Below are positions 33,660 through 42,223 of a stretch of DNA of 64,000 bases, one piece after another. The DNA lies in NCBI GenBank assembly GCA_039030915.1, contig JBCCDG010000002.1, positions 1-64,000 on the forward strand. Direction: 5' to 3'. Both the position numbers and the translations under genes were made by a program. The notes beneath the pieces were generated by a model. The model saw only the letters and a list, made by a program, of their open reading frames with translations, did not search any database and was not told the origin of the DNA. How positions within the stretch are numbered: position 1 is the stretch's first letter; each line of letters begins with the position of its first letter. The DNA comes from Thermohalobaculum sp039030915 (GTDB lineage Bacteria; Pseudomonadota; Alphaproteobacteria; Rhodobacterales; Rhodobacteraceae).

Positions 33660-34490
33660 TCACGTCGCGGCCACCACCGCATAGGCCCCAGTGCCCGCGC
33701 CCGCCGCGATCAGCAACGCCCCGAGCGGTCGGGTCAGCGGCCGCCCGATCTCGGGCAGCTTCTCGAGCATCATCAGGAGCGTCGCGCCCGCCATGAAGAG
33801 GAGGTTCGTCGTCCCCCCCACGAAGGCGAGCAGCATCAGCGCCCAGCAGCAGCCGAGGCAGTGGAGCCCCAGCTTGCCGCCCATCCCGAACGCCGCGCGC
33901 GCCCCGGGCCGCCAGGCGGCCACGAAATAGGCGCCGGGCAGACGGCAGCGGCGCAGACACGCTTCCTTGAGCGCGCTGAACTGCCAGAGCCCGGCGAGAA
34001 GGAGCAGGATCGCCGCAACGCCCGGGGAATTCACCGCATCCGCCCCGAACGCGATGTAGCCGCCCTGCGAAAGCGCGATCTGCCCCAGCGCCGCCGCCAC
34101 CGCGAAGCCTGCCCACACGGCGAGGAACCCCGACGCCAGCGCGGGCAGCGCCAGCGCGCTCGCAGCCTCCGGCCGCCGCGCCGCCACGGTCTCGGAGAAA
34201 TCGGCGAAGATCCTGACGGCGGGCAGGGCGGTCGGCAGCATCATCGCCGCCGCCATCACGGCCCACATCAGCCAGAGCCCAAGGAACGACGCATCGCGCA
34301 CCGCGGCGAGGCAGAGCGCGGCGATCGTCTCCGCGCCGAGGCCGCGCAGCTCCGCCGGCAGTGCCGCGCGCGGATCCATGACCCAGACAGTCAGCCACGC
34401 CGCCGCCAGCAGCGCATAGATGCCGAGCCAGAAGCCGCCCCCCCGCGAGAGGGCCCGCCCGGGCGCCGTTGTGATTGCACGCATGCTCAT
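33660..34490 (-). CDS. DUF2182 polytopic membrane protein
   Basis: A 276-residue protein with about seven hydrophobic helices. It has the DUF2182 motifs LKEACLRRCRLP and LHCLGCCWALMLLAF, whose paired cysteines are strongly conserved. It is co-oriented with and 18 bases from DUF1326, so the two probably form a membrane/soluble pair, possibly for metal handling, although this is not proven. Start MSMRAITTAP at 34490 is preferred; the next ATG (34484) is also possible, while the longer frame upstream is arginine-rich and unlikely. Confidence 0.85.
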   Translation of the reverse strand: MSMRAITTAPGRALSRGGGFWLGIYALLAAAWLTVWVMDPRAALPAELRGLGAETIAALCLAAVRDASFLGLWLMWAVMAAAMMLPTALPAVRIFADFSETVAARRPEAASALALPALASGFLAVWAGFAVAAALGQIALSQGGYIAFGADAVNSPGVAAILLLLAGLWQFSALKEACLRRCRLPGAYFVAAWRPGARAAFGMGGKLGLHCLGCCWALMLLAFVGGTTNLLFMAGATLLMMLEKLPEIGRPLTRPLGALLIAAGAGTGAYAVVAAT

Positions 34491-34669
34491 CCACGTCACA
34501 GGAGGCGGTCGGCGATGCTCTGTCAATCGCGCCTGGCGCCGGCCGCGCGCCTGGGGCCTTGTGGCGCCCCGCGCGGGGTGGAAAGGTCGCATCCCCACGC
34601 TTGCCCGCATGCCGTCGACACGCTGCCAGCGTGTCGCAATACCGCCGCCGCGACCCGAGGAGAGAGAGC

Positions 34670-35977
34670 ATGATCACCCATCTCAAGACCGCCCGCTCCG
34701 CCGAGGACCGGGGCGCGGACGATGCCGAGGTCCGCGGCGCGGTCGAGGCGACGCTGGCGGAGATCGAGGCTCAGGGCGACACGGCCGTGCGCGCCCTCAG
34801 TGAGAAGTTCGACGGCTACTCGCCCGAACGCTTCCGCCTCTCCGAAAGCGATATCGAGGCGCTGGTCGCCCGGGTCGCGCCGCGCGATCTCGAGGATATC
34901 CGCTTTGCGCAGGCACAGGTCCGCCGGTTCGCGGAGGCGCAGCGCGCCTCGATGACCGATATCGAGATCGAGACCATGCCAGGCGTGATCCTCGGCCACA
35001 GGAACATCCCCGTCCAGTCGGTCGGCTGCTATGTGCCGGGCGGCAAGTTCCCGATGGTCGCCTCGGCGCACATGTCGGTGCTGACCGCCTCCGTCGCGGG
35101 CGTGCCGCGCATCGCTGCCGCCACGCCGCCTTTCAAGGGCGAGCCCAATCCGGCCGTCATCGCCGCGATGCATCTCGGTGGCGCGCACGAGATCTACGTG
35201 CTCGGCGGCATCCAGGCGGTGGGCGCGATGGCCATCGGGACGAAGAGCATCGCGTCCGTCGACATGCTGGTCGGCCCGGGCAACGCCTTCGTGGCGGAGG
35301 CGAAGCGCCAGCTTTATGGCCGCGTGGGCATCGACCTCTTTGCCGGGCCCACGGAGACCATGGTGATCGCCGACGACACGGTGGATGTCGAGATGTGCGC
35401 GACCGACCTCCTCGGTCAGGCGGAGCATGGCTACAACTCCCCCGCCATCCTCCTCACCAATTCGCGCAAGCTGGCCGAGGAGACGATGGCGGAGATCGAG
35501 CGCCTTCTTGCCATCCTGCCCACGGCCGATACCGCCGCCACATCCTGGGCGGATTATGGCGAGGTCATTCTCTGCGACAGCTATGAGGAGATGCTGGGGG
35601 TCGCCAACGACATCGCCTCCGAGCATGTGCAGGTCATGACCGATCGGGACGACTGGTTCCTCGAGCACATGCACAGCTACGGCGCGCTTTTCCTCGGTCC
35701 GCGCACCAATGTGGCGAACGGCGACAAGGTGATCGGGACGAACCACACGCTGCCGACAAAGAAGGCCGGGCGTTATACCGGCGGCCTCTGGGTCGGCAAG
35801 TTCCTGAAGACCCACAGCTACCAGAAAATCACCAGCGACGCGGCCGCCGCGGAGATGGGCGCGTACTGCTCCCGCCTCTGCATGCTCGAGGGTTTCGTCG
35901 GCCACGCCGAGCAGGCGAATGTCCGCGTCCGCCGCTACGGCGGCAAAAACGTCGCCTACGGCACGGCCGCCGAGTGA
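34670..35977 (+). CDS. Histidinol dehydrogenase family protein (HisD/HpsN-like)
   Basis: A 435-residue NAD-dependent dehydrogenase of the HisD fold. The zinc-ligand and catalytic segments are intact: LLGQAEHG (Gln and His), SEHVQV (catalytic Glu-His), NGDKVIGTNHTLPT (Asp) and MLEGFVGHAEQ (His). The NAD segment is SVGCYVPGGKFPM. GAGGAGAGAG precedes the ATG. It is not in a histidine operon; it heads a cluster with AtuA-like proteins and a short-chain dehydrogenase. Such paralogues (for example HpsN, sulfopropanediol dehydrogenase) oxidise other alcohols twice to acids, so a catabolic substrate is likely but unknown. Confidence 0.82.
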   Translation: MITHLKTARSAEDRGADDAEVRGAVEATLAEIEAQGDTAVRALSEKFDGYSPERFRLSESDIEALVARVAPRDLEDIRFAQAQVRRFAEAQRASMTDIEIETMPGVILGHRNIPVQSVGCYVPGGKFPMVASAHMSVLTASVAGVPRIAAATPPFKGEPNPAVIAAMHLGGAHEIYVLGGIQAVGAMAIGTKSIASVDMLVGPGNAFVAEAKRQLYGRVGIDLFAGPTETMVIADDTVDVEMCATDLLGQAEHGYNSPAILLTNSRKLAEETMAEIERLLAILPTADTAATSWADYGEVILCDSYEEMLGVANDIASEHVQVMTDRDDWFLEHMHSYGALFLGPRTNVANGDKVIGTNHTLPTKKAGRYTGGLWVGKFLKTHSYQKITSDAAAAEMGAYCSRLCMLEGFVGHAEQANVRVRRYGGKNVAYGTAAE

Positions 35978-36050
35978 GCAGCGCCGTGGCACGGCTGTCG
36001 CTGCAGGCGCGGGGGCGGGGCCATGAGGGCAGGAAGATGAGAGCCCGGCC

Positions 36051-37427
36051 ATGAGCGATACCTTCCTCCTCGGCTGCGGCGCGGGTTTCTCGGGCGATCG
36101 GGTCGACGCACCCGGGCCAGTGGTCGACCATATTGCGGCCTCCCCCCATCCCGGCGGCCTCATGCTCGAGACGCTGGGCGAGCGCACCTTGGCCCTCGCG
36201 CAGAACGCCCGTCTGAGGGATCCTGAGGCCGGCTACGAGCCGCTGCTGGAGCAACTCGTCGCCCCGATCCTGCCGCGCTGCATCGCCCACGGCATCCCCG
36301 TCGTCGGCAATTTCGGGGCGGCAAATCCGGAGGCCGCTGCCCGCGCGATCAGCCGCATTGCCGCGACCGCGGGCGGCCCGGCGCCGCGCATCGGCGTGGT
36401 CACGGGCGACGACATCCGCGACCGGCTGGCCGAGATCGAGGCAGTGCTCTGGGAGGGCGAGGACGAAGGCACCGCGATCCCCCGCGAGGGCATCATCGCG
36501 GCGAACGTCTATCTCGGTGCGGGCGCCGTGGCCGATGCGCTGGGGCAGGGCGCCGAGATCGTGGTCACGGGCCGCGTGGCGGACCCGGCCCTCGCCCTCG
36601 GCATGCTGATGCACCATTTCAGCTGGGCGGCGGACGACTGGCCGCGCCTCGCCGCAGGCGCCCTTGCCGGCCATCTCGCGGAGTGCGGCGCGCAGGTCAC
36701 CGGCGGTTACTTCGCCGATCCGGGGCTCAAGGATGTGCCAGGTATGGCCAGCATTGGCTTTCCCGTGATCGAGGTCACGGCGGACGGCGGGCTGACCGTC
36801 ACCAAGCCGCCTGGCACAGGCGGTCGCGTCGATACGCGCACGGTCAAGGAACAGCTCCTCTACGAAGTGCATGATCCCGCGCAGTACATCACCCCCGATG
36901 TCGTCCTCGATCTCATGGACGTGACGGTCGATCAGACCGGCGAGGACCGCGTTGCCGTCGGCGGCGTCCGCGGCCGCCCGGCGACGCAGAGCTACAAGGT
37001 CACCGTAAGCGTGCCGGGCGGCTGGCTTGGCGAGGCGGAGATCTCCTATGCCGGACCCGGCGCCGCGTCCCGCGCCCGCCTCGCTGCCGACACGATCCGC
37101 GAGCGTCTGAAGCGCCGCGGCCTCGCCCTTCGAACCCGGCTTGATCTCATCGGCGTTGCGAGCGTGCTGGACGACGATGACGGCTCGCTCGCCGCTGCCG
37201 CTCACACGGCGCCGGACGATGTCCGCGTGCGCCTTGCCGTCGAGGCGCCGGACAAGCGCGAGGTCGAGGCTGCGACGCAGGAGGTGCTGGCGCTCCTTTG
37301 CTGTGGGCCGGCGGGCGGCGGCGGGCTTCGACGCCACCATGTCCGCCGCATCCGCACCGTCTCCTGCCTCGTCGCGAAATCCGCCGTGACGCCGCGCATC
37401 GCGATCCTCGGGGGTGACCGGCGATGA
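36051..37427 (+). CDS. AtuA-like protein (DUF1446)
   Basis: A 458-residue protein beginning LLGCGAGFSGDRVDAP, the hallmark of the AtuA/DUF1446 family, with PVVGNFGAANPEAAARAI and GAEIVVTGRVADPALALGML further on. AtuA is encoded in the acyclic terpene (citronellol) degradation cluster of Pseudomonas, but its biochemical role is unknown. Here it lacks the usual C-terminal appended domain, which is the separate next gene overlapping by four bases. None of the Atu carboxylase genes is nearby, so terpene use should not be assumed. Confidence 0.85.
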   Translation: MSDTFLLGCGAGFSGDRVDAPGPVVDHIAASPHPGGLMLETLGERTLALAQNARLRDPEAGYEPLLEQLVAPILPRCIAHGIPVVGNFGAANPEAAARAISRIAATAGGPAPRIGVVTGDDIRDRLAEIEAVLWEGEDEGTAIPREGIIAANVYLGAGAVADALGQGAEIVVTGRVADPALALGMLMHHFSWAADDWPRLAAGALAGHLAECGAQVTGGYFADPGLKDVPGMASIGFPVIEVTADGGLTVTKPPGTGGRVDTRTVKEQLLYEVHDPAQYITPDVVLDLMDVTVDQTGEDRVAVGGVRGRPATQSYKVTVSVPGGWLGEAEISYAGPGAASRARLAADTIRERLKRRGLALRTRLDLIGVASVLDDDDGSLAAAAHTAPDDVRVRLAVEAPDKREVEAATQEVLALLCCGPAGGGGLRRHHVRRIRTVSCLVAKSAVTPRIAILGGDRR

Positions 37428-37798
37428 AGACGCTCAAGGTCCCGCTGCGCGCCGTCGCCCATGCCCGTGCGGGCGACAAGGGCGAGCGGCTCAATATCGG
37501 CCTCTTCGCCTACGAGGACGCGGCGTTCCCCTACCTCGTCGAGCAGGTGACCGAAGCACGCGTCCGCGCGCTCTTTGCCCATCGCGGCACGACGAGCGTC
37601 CGCCGCTACCTGCTGCCGAAGCTCGCCGGCATGAACTTCGTGCTCGACGGGGTGCTTGAGGGCGGCGTTAATGGCAGCCTCAATCTCGATGGGCACGGCA
37701 AGTCCCAGTCCTTCCGCCTCCTGACCCTCGAAATCGAGATGCCGAAGGGCCTGGTCCGACCCGAAGCGCACGCACCCGATCACGGAGCAACCCCATGA
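37424..37798 (+). CDS. AtuA C-terminal-domain-like small protein
   Basis: A 124-residue protein (MKTLKVPLRAVAHARAGDKG, then ERLNIGLFAYEDAAFPYLVE and KLAGMNFVLDGVLEGGVNGS). It matches the separate ferredoxin-fold-like domain that ends the longer AtuA-like proteins. It overlaps the preceding AtuA-like gene and the following SDR gene by ATGA at both ends. It probably forms a complex with the AtuA-like protein. Confidence 0.8.
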   Translation: MKTLKVPLRAVAHARAGDKGERLNIGLFAYEDAAFPYLVEQVTEARVRALFAHRGTTSVRRYLLPKLAGMNFVLDGVLEGGVNGSLNLDGHGKSQSFRLLTLEIEMPKGLVRPEAHAPDHGATP

Positions 37799-38589
37799 CT
37801 GCCGAGACAGCCCCGCCCGCGCCGGACGGTCTGCCACGCACACCCTCCTTCCGGCTCGACGGCCGCCGGGCGCTGGTCGCCGGCGCAAGCTCGGGCATCG
37901 GGTTCGCCGCGGCCACCGCGCTGGCGGAGGCGGGCGCCGAGGTCACGCTCGCGGCCCGGCGTGCCGCGCCGCTCCAGGCCGCGGTCGACGCTCTTCGCGC
38001 TCGCGGCTTCGCGGCCGAGCCCCTCGTGCTCGATGTCGCGGACATCGCTGTGACCGAAGCCGCCGTCGCCGGGCAGGACGCCTTCGACGTGCTGGTGAAC
38101 TCCGCCGGGATCGCGCGCCATGCGCCGGCCCTCGAGACCGCGGCCGAAGACTTCGACGCGGTGATGGCGCTCAACCTGCGCGGCGCCTATTTCCTCACCC
38201 GCGCCGTTGCAGCCCGGCTCATCGACGCCGGACGGCCGGGCTCGCTCATCAACGTCTCATCGCAGATGGGGCATGTGGGCGGGATCGATCGGGCCGTCTA
38301 TTGCGCCTCGAAGCATGCGGTGGAGGGGTTCACCAAGGCGATGGCGATCGAATGGGGCGCGTGCGGCATTCGCGTCAACACGCTCTGTCCTACCTTTATT
38401 CGCACACCGCTGACCGAAGGCACCTTCGCCGATCCCGAGCGCCGGGCCTGGATCGAAAGCAAGATCAAGCTCGGCCGTGTCGGGACGGTCGAGGATTTGA
38501 TGGGCGCCGTCCTCTACCTCGCCTCCGACGCCTCCGCGCTCGTCACGGGCACTGCCCTCACGGTCGATGGCGGCTGGACTGCTGGCTGA
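37795..38589 (+). CDS. Short-chain dehydrogenase/reductase
   Basis: A 264-residue classical SDR. The cofactor motif is GASSGIGFAAATAL (residues 30-43), preceded by an approximately 20-residue N-terminal extension, with NSAGIARH, the active-site Ser (LINVSSQMG) and YCASKHAVEGF (Tyr-x3-Lys), and the C-terminal TGTALTVDGGWTAG. The acidic/basic residue that selects NAD or NADP suggests NADP (ARRAAPLQA after beta-2). Last gene of the hisD-like operon; a role in oxidising an alcohol in the same pathway is inferred. Confidence 0.9.
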   Translation: MTAETAPPAPDGLPRTPSFRLDGRRALVAGASSGIGFAAATALAEAGAEVTLAARRAAPLQAAVDALRARGFAAEPLVLDVADIAVTEAAVAGQDAFDVLVNSAGIARHAPALETAAEDFDAVMALNLRGAYFLTRAVAARLIDAGRPGSLINVSSQMGHVGGIDRAVYCASKHAVEGFTKAMAIEWGACGIRVNTLCPTFIRTPLTEGTFADPERRAWIESKIKLGRVGTVEDLMGAVLYLASDASALVTGTALTVDGGWTAG

Positions 38590-38646
38590 GCCGCACGGGC
38601 CTCGGCGCTCCCCGGCGAGGAGGGCGGCGGGTGGCCTTCCACACCT

Positions 38647-38671
38647 GCGCCCGCGCCCGCCCACGTCAGCG
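38647..38671 (+). repeat. Left inverted repeat of the decayed element
   Basis: A 25-base GC-rich sequence ending CACGTCAGCG. Its inverted copy lies at 39932-39956 with one mismatch. Confidence 0.8.
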
Positions 38672-38894
38672 TATAGCGCCGAGAGTGAACATTATGAGAA
38701 CGCTTCCCGCTGAGCCAAGGATCGCGCTGCGCCGTTGCTGCTGGATGGCGTAGCGGTGCCTGGCGTACCGAATGGCTTGAAAGGGCACTTGCTTCGTGCG
38801 GTCGCGCGTCGCGTCGTCGCCAATCGACGTTCGAACCCTGACGTGGTGCAGCGCCAATGGTTTCGACCGCGGCCGGGCTCGGGCCTGACGACGA

Positions 38895-39613
38895 GAACAG
38901 AACGATCGCGGCGCAGCGGATGATTGTCGCGCAGCGCCGCTCGAGACCATCATTTCGGGCTGCCATGCGCCGTCGGTCCCCGAGGCCGCAGACCATGCGG
39001 TCGATGGCGTCTCTGGCACGGAAGGCGGTGTTATTATGCGTGCCCGGTGGCTGCGCGGTTGGCGTGGGGCCGGGTCGTGGCTCTGGGCCGCGCTCGGCCG
39101 CGATGCGGCGCGCCCCGTCGCTGTGATGGATCGCATGGGCGATGCGGCGCTGATAGGAGCCGCAGGCCGCACTCAGGGCGGATGCGTCCGGGGCGTCTCC
39201 GCTCCGCACCGGTGGTCTTGATGGACAAGGGCGGGCCCGTCCGTCGGTCGCGGCCCGCATGTCGGCCGCACCCCTGTCTTGCGAAAGGCCGGTGGCGTGG
39301 ATCTCGGCCCCAAGGGGCGCCTTCGCCAGCGCGGTGAGCCTTGGCGTCGGTGCAGTCGCGCAGCAGATCCGCCGGCGGGGTGTCAGCCCGCGACGGCGGC
39401 CGGGCGACGTGTCCCCGAGTACCGGCGGATCCGGCCAACACAGTGGCTGACGAGGGTAATGCTTGGTCCGTGAGCAGGCCGGCGCCCCTGCCAGCCCAAT
39501 TCAGGATTGCGGACAATCAAGCAGATCGCTTGACGGTTATCGACGCGGCGCACGCCATGGGAGTTCTTCGGCAACAGGGGTTGGAGCCGGGCGTGCTTCG
39601 GCGCTGAGAGCCA
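38895..39613 (-). pseudogene. Degenerate IS5-family transposase
   Basis: Three frame-shifted fragments align by eye with IS5/IS427-type DDE transposases. The N-terminus (39613-39467) reads WLSAPKHARLQPLLPKNSHG. A short middle piece (about 39357-39331) reads DCTDAKAHR, like the DATHLKAHR segment. The C-terminus (39014-38895) reads RDAIDRMVCGLGDRRRMAAR then NDGLERRCATII, like the R-x-IER-M-F-x-R-L-K-D-x-RR-I-A-T-RYD motif. At least two frame changes and several lost catalytic residues show it is dead. The total span of 719 bases fits a 250-residue enzyme. Confidence 0.7.
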
Positions 39614-39931
39614 GCAATCGCGTCCGGACAGATCGCGCTCGCGACACTTGTCGGTTTGAACCACGCCCTGGCGAGGCGGAACCCCATTTTTGAGACTGCC
39701 CGCCCGGGACATGTACCGGTCTTCCAGAAAGGCTTCTTCATCTGGCTGACCCGGTTGATCCTGAGACTGACGCCGCAGTGTCTCATGCCTCGGAGTGCAG
39801 GTCTGATCCGGCAGAGGTGGCAGGCCCGTCGGCGTCGAAGGGGCCCCATCGAGCATGCTCTTGACCCTCCCGGTCTTTGGCACATGGCGCCATGCGTGGA
39901 TGTTCACGATATGATCACGCTCGCCACCCTG

Positions 39932-39956
39932 CGCTGACGTGGGTGGGCGCGGGCGC
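39932..39956 (-). repeat. Right inverted repeat of the decayed element
   Basis: An inverted copy of 38647-38671 with one mismatch (24 of 25 identical). Confidence 0.8.
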
Positions 39957-39991
39957 CTCTATGCGTGGTTATCGTGCGCGCCCAGCCACGC

Positions 39992-41608
39992 CTAACGGCC
40001 GAGGGTGGCGATCACGCCGTCGGTGCTGGTCACTGTCGCCACGTTCTGCATCGCGTAGCGTATGGAGGCGTTGTGCCAGTCGGCGTTCATGGTCGAGCAG
40101 GCGTCTTCCGGCACGATGATCCGGAAGCCCTTGTCCGCCCCTGTCCGGGCTGTGTGCTCGACCGACATATTGGTCCAGGCGCCGGTGTTGATGATGGTGT
40201 GGATGCCGCCATGGCGGAGATAGCTCTCGAGCCGGCTCGTCTCCCACGCGCTCATCGACATTTTCTCGACTACGAGATCGCCCGGCTTCGGCTCGAGCCC
40301 CGCCGCCGGCTGCACACCCCAGGTGCCCCGCACCAACGCGTTCTCTCCCTTCAGTCCCTGGAAGAGCGGGGCGTGCTGCGCGAGCTTGGGGTGGCCGGGC
40401 TCGCAGACCATCCAGACATGGATCACCGTCACGCCCGCCCGCCGGCAGGCCTCGGCCAGCCGCTGCGCATTCGCGACCACGTTCTGGTGGCGCGCATGGT
40501 CGGGCGAGCCGGTGGACGCGAAGGCCCCGCCATCGACCATCACGTCGTTCTGCAGGTCCTGGATGATCAGCGCCGTGCGCGCCGGGTCGATCCAGAGGGC
40601 GGGCTCGCCGCCGGGCGCCGGGGCTGCACGGGCCTGCGCTGCACGGGCCTGCGCTGCGGTCGATACCGCTCGGCGCTCGGTCGCGGGCCTGGCATGCATG
40701 AAGGGCTCGTTGCGCCCCCGCTTCTTCAACCGCACCGAATAGAGCGACGTGCAGGCGGTCAGGAACAGCGTCTGCCAGTCGTCCTCCCCCCAATGCAGGT
40801 TGGCCGTCTTCTCGGGCGTCAGGATCTCGCCGAGCTTGATGCCATGGAAGTCGAAGACCCAGACACCACCTGGTCCGGTGACATAGAGATTGCCCTCGAT
40901 ATCGGCCTTCATCCCGTCGGGCATCCCCTCGCGCAGCGTCTCCGAGATGCCTGAGGCGAAGATGCGGCCGTTCGTGAGGCGCCCGTCAGCCCCGACGTCG
41001 AACATGCGGATGTTCATCTGTTCGCTGTCGTTCACCCAGATCCATCGCTCACAGGGGCTGAGGCAGAGACCGTTCGGCTGGGTGAACATGTAGCGGTCCG
41101 AGACGAGCTGCGGCTCGTCGCCGGGGCGGTGGTCGGGGGGAAGGCGGTAGACACCCTGGAAACCCTGTTCGAGCGGGCGCGGAATGCCGAAATGCGCCAT
41201 TCTTCCGTAGGTGGGATCGGTGAAGTAGATCGAGCCGTCGGAGGTCACGCAGATATCGTTGGGCGAGTTGAGCTCCTTGCCTTCGAACCGGCTCGCCAGC
41301 ACCACGCGCTCCCCGCTCGGCCGGATCCGCACCACCGAGGATGTGGAGTGCTCGCAAACCAGCAGGTTGTGATCCGCATCGAGTGTCATCCCGTTGCCCT
41401 TGTTCGCCGGGCGCTGCACTTCCTCCACGCGACCATCGGCTGTCCAGCGCCGCCGCACATCGCCAGGAATGTCGGAGAAGAGGAGATGCCGTTCCACCGG
41501 GTGCCAGACGGGCCCCTCGGTGAACACGAAGCCCGTGCCCAACCGGTTGACTGGAGCGTAAGGGTCGATGATCGCGGTGAAGCGCTGGTCGACGACGGTA
41601 TGGCTCAT
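39992..41608 (-). CDS. SMP-30/gluconolactonase fused to isochorismatase-like hydrolase
   Basis: A 538-residue fusion. Residues 1 to about 315 form an SMP-30/gluconolactonase beta-propeller (FTEGPVWHPVERHLLFSDIP, ELNSPNDICVTSDGSIYFTD, FTQPNGLCLSPCERWIWVND), expected to hydrolyse lactones with a divalent metal. After an Ala/Arg linker encoded by a 15-base tandem repeat, residues 345-538 form an isochorismatase-like domain: IIQDLQNDV (catalytic Asp), VVEKMSMSAW (Lys), and TGAWTNMSVEHTAR where the nucleophile cysteine is replaced by Ser482. The ribosome site is GGGGGAGG. It is the last gene of the right-hand catabolic block. Confidence 0.85.
   Translation of the reverse strand: MSHTVVDQRFTAIIDPYAPVNRLGTGFVFTEGPVWHPVERHLLFSDIPGDVRRRWTADGRVEEVQRPANKGNGMTLDADHNLLVCEHSTSSVVRIRPSGERVVLASRFEGKELNSPNDICVTSDGSIYFTDPTYGRMAHFGIPRPLEQGFQGVYRLPPDHRPGDEPQLVSDRYMFTQPNGLCLSPCERWIWVNDSEQMNIRMFDVGADGRLTNGRIFASGISETLREGMPDGMKADIEGNLYVTGPGGVWVFDFHGIKLGEILTPEKTANLHWGEDDWQTLFLTACTSLYSVRLKKRGRNEPFMHARPATERRAVSTAAQARAAQARAAPAPGGEPALWIDPARTALIIQDLQNDVMVDGGAFASTGSPDHARHQNVVANAQRLAEACRRAGVTVIHVWMVCEPGHPKLAQHAPLFQGLKGENALVRGTWGVQPAAGLEPKPGDLVVEKMSMSAWETSRLESYLRHGGIHTIINTGAWTNMSVEHTARTGADKGFRIIVPEDACSTMNADWHNASIRYAMQNVATVTSTDGVIATLGR
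40623..40657 (-). repeat. 15-base tandem repeat encoding the fusion linker
   Basis: Two exact 15-base units plus five bases of a third; the unit reads GCTGCACGGGCCTGC on the plus strand. It keeps frame and encodes AAQARAAQARAA between the two enzyme domains of the fused hydrolase. Its length could vary among strains by slippage. Confidence 0.85.
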
Positions 41609-41654
41609 GGCCTCCCCCCTGGCGCCTGGGCCGCGGGGAAGGCGCAGCCGCCTC

Positions 41655-42179
41655 CTAGCCGCCCGGTGCGTTCTCTCTCAGATGCCGCTCGAAGGCGATG
41701 CGCAAGGTCTGGGGCGTACGCTGGCCGCGGATCGTGTGCCTCAGCCGGCCTCGCCCGTCGAAGAGCAGGAGCGTCACATGGCCGACGCCGTGGCGCGACG
41801 CCAACTGCCGGCCCTCGTCCGTCTTGATGTTCGCGACGAGATAGGTGAGCCCCTCCCCATCGCCGGCCGCCTCCATCTCCGCCAGCGCTTCCCGCGTTGC
41901 GACCTGGAGCGAACGGCAAAGCGCGCATTCGGGGTCGTGGATCTGAACGATGGCGGGCGTGCCGTCCCCGATGCGGTCGAGATCGTGCTCCGCGATCGAG
42001 GCCATGACGGAGCGGGCGGAGACATAGCCGATACCGCCCGCGACGCCGAGGCCGATGGCGATGTTGCGCGCCATCATCAGGATCTCGCGCCGGCTCCGCG
42101 CCCGCCGCTTGGGCGCCGCCGCTGGCGGGGTCGCGCCCTTCGGCTTTGCCGGGCCCTTCCGGCGCCGCTTCTTCTTCAT
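41655..42179 (-). CDS. Membrane-anchored thioredoxin-fold protein
   Basis: A 174-residue protein. The N-terminal 30 residues are highly basic (MKKKRRRKGPAKPKG), then a membrane helix (about 36-58). Residues 70-172 resemble a thioredoxin fold: AIVQIHDPECALCRSLQ, with CALC in place of CGPC, and HGVGHVTLLLFDGRGRLRHT, where the usual cis-proline site reads 'HVT' without proline. The soluble domain faces the periplasm. It could act as a redox partner or metal-handling protein. It lies upstream of the SMP-30 fusion. The fold assignment is by eye. Confidence 0.65.
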   Translation of the reverse strand: MKKKRRRKGPAKPKGATPPAAAPKRRARSRREILMMARNIAIGLGVAGGIGYVSARSVMASIAEHDLDRIGDGTPAIVQIHDPECALCRSLQVATREALAEMEAAGDGEGLTYLVANIKTDEGRQLASRHGVGHVTLLLFDGRGRLRHTIRGQRTPQTLRIAFERHLRENAPGG

Positions 42180-42204
42180 CGCCCCAGCCTCCCCGCAGAC
42201 TTTC

Positions 42205-42223
42205 CATAACGGGACCGGTTATG
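42205..42223. promoter_or_regulatory. Candidate operator palindrome upstream of the thioredoxin-like gene
   Basis: CATAACGGGACCGGTTATG is an interrupted palindrome in which 8 of 9 base pairs match. It lies 26 bases ahead of the thioredoxin-like start codon in a 165-base gap, a normal place for a repressor or activator site. The matching regulator is unknown. Confidence 0.45.

Larger units (their letters stand above)
38647..39956. mobile_element. Decayed insertion element bounded by 25-bp inverted repeats
   Basis: A 1310-base segment without any intact gene. It is bounded by two 25-base inverted copies that differ at one position (38647-38671 and 39932-39956), placed like terminal repeats. 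Inside, the minus strand encodes broken pieces of an IS5-type transposase. No target-site duplication is visible in the flanking bases. The segment exceeds a simple IS5/IS427-type element (about 850 bp), so it may be an insertion in another element or carry extra sequence. Confidence 0.65.

Noticed and set aside
34670..35977. Histidine biosynthesis gene hisD
   Set aside because: No other his gene is adjacent and the gene heads an AtuA/SDR operon; many HisD paralogues act on other alcohols.
36023..36054. Chain of two 5-codon mini-ORFs before the AtuA-like gene
   Set aside because: Both are explained by repeated GGCATGAG/GATGAG bases near a ribosome site; unlike the RND leaders there is no exact repeat.
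38666..39937. Several small reading frames in the decayed element
   Set aside because: None has ribosome sites or family motifs apart from the transposase fragments, which are split over frames.
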